NCBI GenBank assembly: GCA_947463775.1
Contig: CANHVD010000178.1
Location: 1 to 9,762 of the forward strand
Length of the DNA: 9,762 bases
Direction of reading: 5' to 3'
From: Planctomycetaceae bacterium
GTDB taxonomy: Bacteria; Planctomycetota; Planctomycetia; Planctomycetales; Planctomycetaceae
The notes under the pieces were generated by a model that worked only from the letters and a program-made list of their open reading frames with translations, was not told the DNA's origin and did no database searches. The position numbers and the translations under genes were made by a program. This document shows positions 7,700 to 9,762 of the stretch, piece by piece; positions within the stretch are counted from its first letter, which is position 1, and the number at the start of each line of letters is the position of its first letter.

Positions 7700-7723
7700 C
7701 CCATCGAACAGATCGTAATCTTC

Positions 7724-9304
7724 ATGAGTTCTTCCATACCTCTGCGTGCGCTCGTCAGTGTCAGTGATAAGACTGGTCTTGAGTCCTTCGTGAAGGGGCT
7801 CGTGGCGCTGGGTTATGAGATTCTTTCGACCGGGGGAACTCGTAAGTTTCTGGAGCAGGCCGGTGTTCCGGTGATTGACGTGACCACCTACACGGGATTT
7901 CCGGAGATCATGGATGGTCGCGTTAAAACGCTGCACCCCAAGGTTCACGGTGCAATTCTGGGACGCCCGACATTGGCTTCCGATGCGGCCGCCATTCAGG
8001 CTCACGGGATTATTCCATTCCAGATCGTGGTTGTGAACCTGTATCCGTTCCAGGAGACCGTCGCAAAGCCGGATGTCAGCTTCGATGAGGCTGTTGAAAA
8101 CATCGATATCGGTGGCCCGTCCATGGTGCGATCGGCTTCCAAAAATCATGCCCATGTCGCGATCGTGACTCAGCCGTCGCAATACGAAGAAGTTCTGCAG
8201 CAACTGCAGGCCGGCACGATGGGTGAATCCTTCCGTCGACGCCTTGCTGCGGCAGCATTTGAGATGACCGCCACCTACGACCGTGCCATCAGTGATTACA
8301 TGGCAAATGTTGTGGCCAAGGAGTCGGGAGAAACCAGTTCCTTCGGTCAGCGACTGTCTCTGACTTATAGACTGCAGCAGGAACTTCGCTACGGCGAGAA
8401 TCCTCATCAGCGGGCTGCGTTTTATGTGGAAGATCGACCATCCGCGACGTCACTGGCGAGTGCTCAGCAGTTAAACGGCAAGGAGTTATCCTACAACAAT
8501 CTGCTCGATCTCGATGCCGCCAAGTCGATCGTTTCGGACTATACTCAGCCCGCAGCCTGCGTGATAAAGCACAACAATCCCTGCGGCTGTGCTGTGGCGG
8601 AGAATCTGGCCGATGCCTTCGAAAAAGCCTACGAAGGAGATCCAGTCAGTGCGTTCGGTTCCATTATCGGGTTGAACCGTATCGTGGATGTTGCCACTGC
8701 CGAACGCATGTGTGTTCCGGGGCGATTTATTGAAGCGATCATTGCCCCGGGCTATGAAGAGGCAGCTCGACAGTTGCTGACGACAAAGCCGAAATGGAAA
8801 AGCAACGTGCGACTGATGCAGGTTGAATTTCTGGATACCGATCGTGGGGCTCCGGATTATCGCCGAGTCAGCGGCGGGCTGTTGGTTCAGGATCGTGATG
8901 ACCTGCGACAGTCTGACGAAGGCTGGAAGGTCGTCACTGATCGCCAGCCGACGGCTCAGGAATTATCGGACCTGAAGTTTGCGTGGGCTGTCTGTCGTCA
9001 CGTCAAATCCAATGCGATTGTGTTTGCAAAGGATGGTATGTTGCTTGGCGCAGGAGCTGGTCAGATGAGCCGTCTGGATTCATCGATGATCGCAGCATTC
9101 AAGGCTGGAGATCGCAGTCAGGGCGGAGTCGTCGCGTCTGATGCGTTCTTTCCGTTTCGCGACGGCATTGACGCAGCAGCCAAAGCCGGAATCAAAGCCG
9201 CCATCCAGCCGGGCGGTTCAAAGAATGATGACGAAGTGATCGCCGCCTGCAACGAACATGGCATCGCCATGATCTTCACCGGAATGCGACATTTCCGACA
9301 TTAG
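7724..9304 (+). CDS. purH: Bifunctional AICAR transformylase / IMP cyclohydrolase
   Basis: PurH carries out the last two steps of de novo purine synthesis in the cytoplasm: formylation of AICAR with 10-formyltetrahydrofolate to FAICAR, then ring closure to IMP. At 526 residues it is the usual length. The N-terminal cyclohydrolase (MGS-like) domain, about 8-200, shows SVSDKTG (12-18), STGGT (35-39) and KTLHPK (68-73). The C-terminal transformylase domain, about 205-526, shows YGENPHQ (223-229), the catalytic Lys282-His283 pair in IKHNNPCG, SDAFFPF, and the family's C-terminal RHFRH (522-526). The ATG at 7724 gives the standard start spacing to SVSDKTG, and no in-frame start lies between the terminator and it. 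No Shine-Dalgarno is visible. Its transcription probably depends on readthrough of the terminator at 7665-7699. I see no truncation or missing catalytic residue. Confidence 0.97.
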   Translation: MSSSIPLRALVSVSDKTGLESFVKGLVALGYEILSTGGTRKFLEQAGVPVIDVTTYTGFPEIMDGRVKTLHPKVHGAILGRPTLASDAAAIQAHGIIPFQIVVVNLYPFQETVAKPDVSFDEAVENIDIGGPSMVRSASKNHAHVAIVTQPSQYEEVLQQLQAGTMGESFRRRLAAAAFEMTATYDRAISDYMANVVAKESGETSSFGQRLSLTYRLQQELRYGENPHQRAAFYVEDRPSATSLASAQQLNGKELSYNNLLDLDAAKSIVSDYTQPAACVIKHNNPCGCAVAENLADAFEKAYEGDPVSAFGSIIGLNRIVDVATAERMCVPGRFIEAIIAPGYEEAARQLLTTKPKWKSNVRLMQVEFLDTDRGAPDYRRVSGGLLVQDRDDLRQSDEGWKVVTDRQPTAQELSDLKFAWAVCRHVKSNAIVFAKDGMLLGAGAGQMSRLDSSMIAAFKAGDRSQGGVVASDAFFPFRDGIDAAAKAGIKAAIQPGGSKNDDEVIAACNEHGIAMIFTGMRHFRH

Positions 9305-9340
9305 AGCAATCCCGGTACTTGCAGATCGCTGCTTTCGTAG

Positions 9341-9371
9341 CCCCCAAACGCTGCGTTGGGGGACGACTTTT
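9341..9371 (+). terminator. Hairpin after purH, possible terminator
   Basis: CCCCCAA (9341-9347) pairs with TTGGGGG (9356-9362), and two further C-G/G-C pairs can form inside if one A is bulged. It starts 37 nt after the purH stop. TTTT occurs at 9368-9371, 5 nt after the stem, so the T-tract is short and offset. It is a plausible but not a textbook terminator. Confidence 0.45.
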
Positions 9372-9426
9372 GCAGCAGCCAACAGAACATCATTGCGAGC
9401 CGTGTAGAATTCTGCTGGCCCACATG

Positions 9427-9557
9427 TGCCGACCAATTTAGCCATCTTGCTCCGCAAGATGTGCCTTGTACGGTACACGTTTTTCTGCCAAAGCCGGTTG
9501 CTGACTTCAAGCAGCGTTGATGAAGTTATGCTGAGAATCGCCCCGGAGTTTCTTCAG
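9427..9557 (+). repeat. Hairpin repeat, copy A (131 bp)
   Basis: This segment aligns without gaps to 9632-9762 at an offset of 205 bp, with 29 mismatches by my count (about 78% identity). It contains an 8-bp stem: CATCTTGC (9443-9450), loop TCC, GCAAGATG (9454-9461). The run CTGCCAAAGCCGG (9485-9497) is identical in both copies. No protein or RNA family is recognised. The 3' portion overlaps the inverted copy at 9538-9626. Confidence 0.8.
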
Positions 9558-9626
9558 CGACGCACTATCTGCAAGGCCTCGTCTCGGCGGAGCGAGACGG
9601 CTACTTTGAAAACAGATCATTGGTCG
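9538..9626 (-). repeat. Degenerate inverted copy of the hairpin repeat (copy C)
   Basis: Read on the minus strand, this stretch has the same order of landmarks as copies A and B: GACCAATG, a TAGCC, the hairpin CGTCTCG-CTCCGC-CGAGACG (9580-9599), then GCCTTG, GCTG and CCGG. It needs gaps, including about 14 extra bases between GACCAATG and the hairpin, so boundaries are approximate. The hairpin core TCGCTCCGC is shared with copy B. Confidence 0.55.
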
Positions 9627-9643
9627 ATCATGGCCGACCAATG
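9618..9643. repeat. 9-bp inverted repeat at the junction of copies C and B
   Basis: CATTGGTCG (9618-9626) and CGACCAATG (9635-9643) are perfect inverted repeats 8 nt apart. They are explained by copies C and B meeting head to head, because both begin with GACCAATG. Confidence 0.7.
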
Positions 9644-9762
9644 TGGCCATCTCGCTCCGCGAGATGAGCCTTGTACGATGCACGTTGTGCTGCCAAAGCC
9701 GGTCGATAATTTCAAACAACGTTGATAGAGCTGTGCTGGGGATCGGCACCGAATTATTTCAT
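9632..9762 (+). repeat. Hairpin repeat, copy B (131 bp to window end)
   Basis: This is the second direct copy, still aligning to copy A at the last base, so the true element may extend beyond the window. Its stem is CATCTCGC (9648-9655), loop TCC, GCGAGATG (9659-9666). Compared with copy A, the only two differences inside the 19-nt hairpin are a paired T-to-C and A-to-G change, which keeps the stem intact. Confidence 0.8.

Noticed and set aside
9426..9725. A 99-codon + strand open frame across the repeats.
   Set aside because: It runs through two copies in different frames (offset 205 bp is not a multiple of three) and has no family resemblance.
9427..9762. Integron attC (VCR-like) sites, suggested by about 130-bp direct repeats with hairpins and GTTGAT near one end.
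   Set aside because: I could not find paired RYYYAAC and GTTRRRY core sites at the ends, there is no gene cassette between the copies, and one copy is inverted.

Overview
The window most likely comes from a bacterial chromosome, probably a planctomycete. That inference rests on the feel of the GltB and PurH sequences, an estimated mid-50s percent GC, wide gaps between co-directional genes, weak or absent Shine-Dalgarno sequences, and hairpin-bearing intergenic repeats of a kind I associate with that phylum. No 16S gene or other phylum marker is present, so this is inference. All three supported genes lie on the + strand and none looks horizontally acquired.

Layout. Positions 1-184 hold only the upstream region of the first gene. 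Positions 185-2077 encode a TolC/CzcC-type outer-membrane efflux protein with a probable lipoprotein signal, a long proline-rich N-terminal linker and a charged C-terminal tail. Positions 2078-2982 (905 bp) contain no convincing gene. They hold a 14-bp stem-loop just after the efflux gene, two smaller hairpins, a cluster of eight TGTCAG/CTGACA hexamers, a weak sigma-54-like element and a foldable leader in front of gltB. Positions 2983-7560 encode the complete large subunit of glutamate synthase (GltB), of the bacterial NADPH type. Positions 7561-7723 hold a good sigma-70-like promoter followed directly by a strong intrinsic terminator, and the purH start comes right after. Positions 7724-9304 encode complete bifunctional PurH. 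Positions 9305-9762 are non-coding and hold a hairpin after purH and then a cluster of related hairpin repeats in + / - / + orientation that runs off the window end.

Function. GltB makes glutamate from glutamine and 2-oxoglutarate, the second half of the GS-GOGAT ammonium assimilation cycle. PurH performs the last two steps to IMP. Both are housekeeping nitrogen and nucleotide genes, but the terminator between them suggests they are not a simple operon. The efflux gene is functionally separate, and its pump and adaptor partners, like the GltB partner GltD, are not in the window.

The most interesting signals are non-coding: the repeat cluster at 9427-9762, whose hairpin shows a compensatory base-pair change between copies, and the promoter-terminator-purH arrangement, which looks like a transcription attenuator. 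I found no sign of a new multi-gene system.
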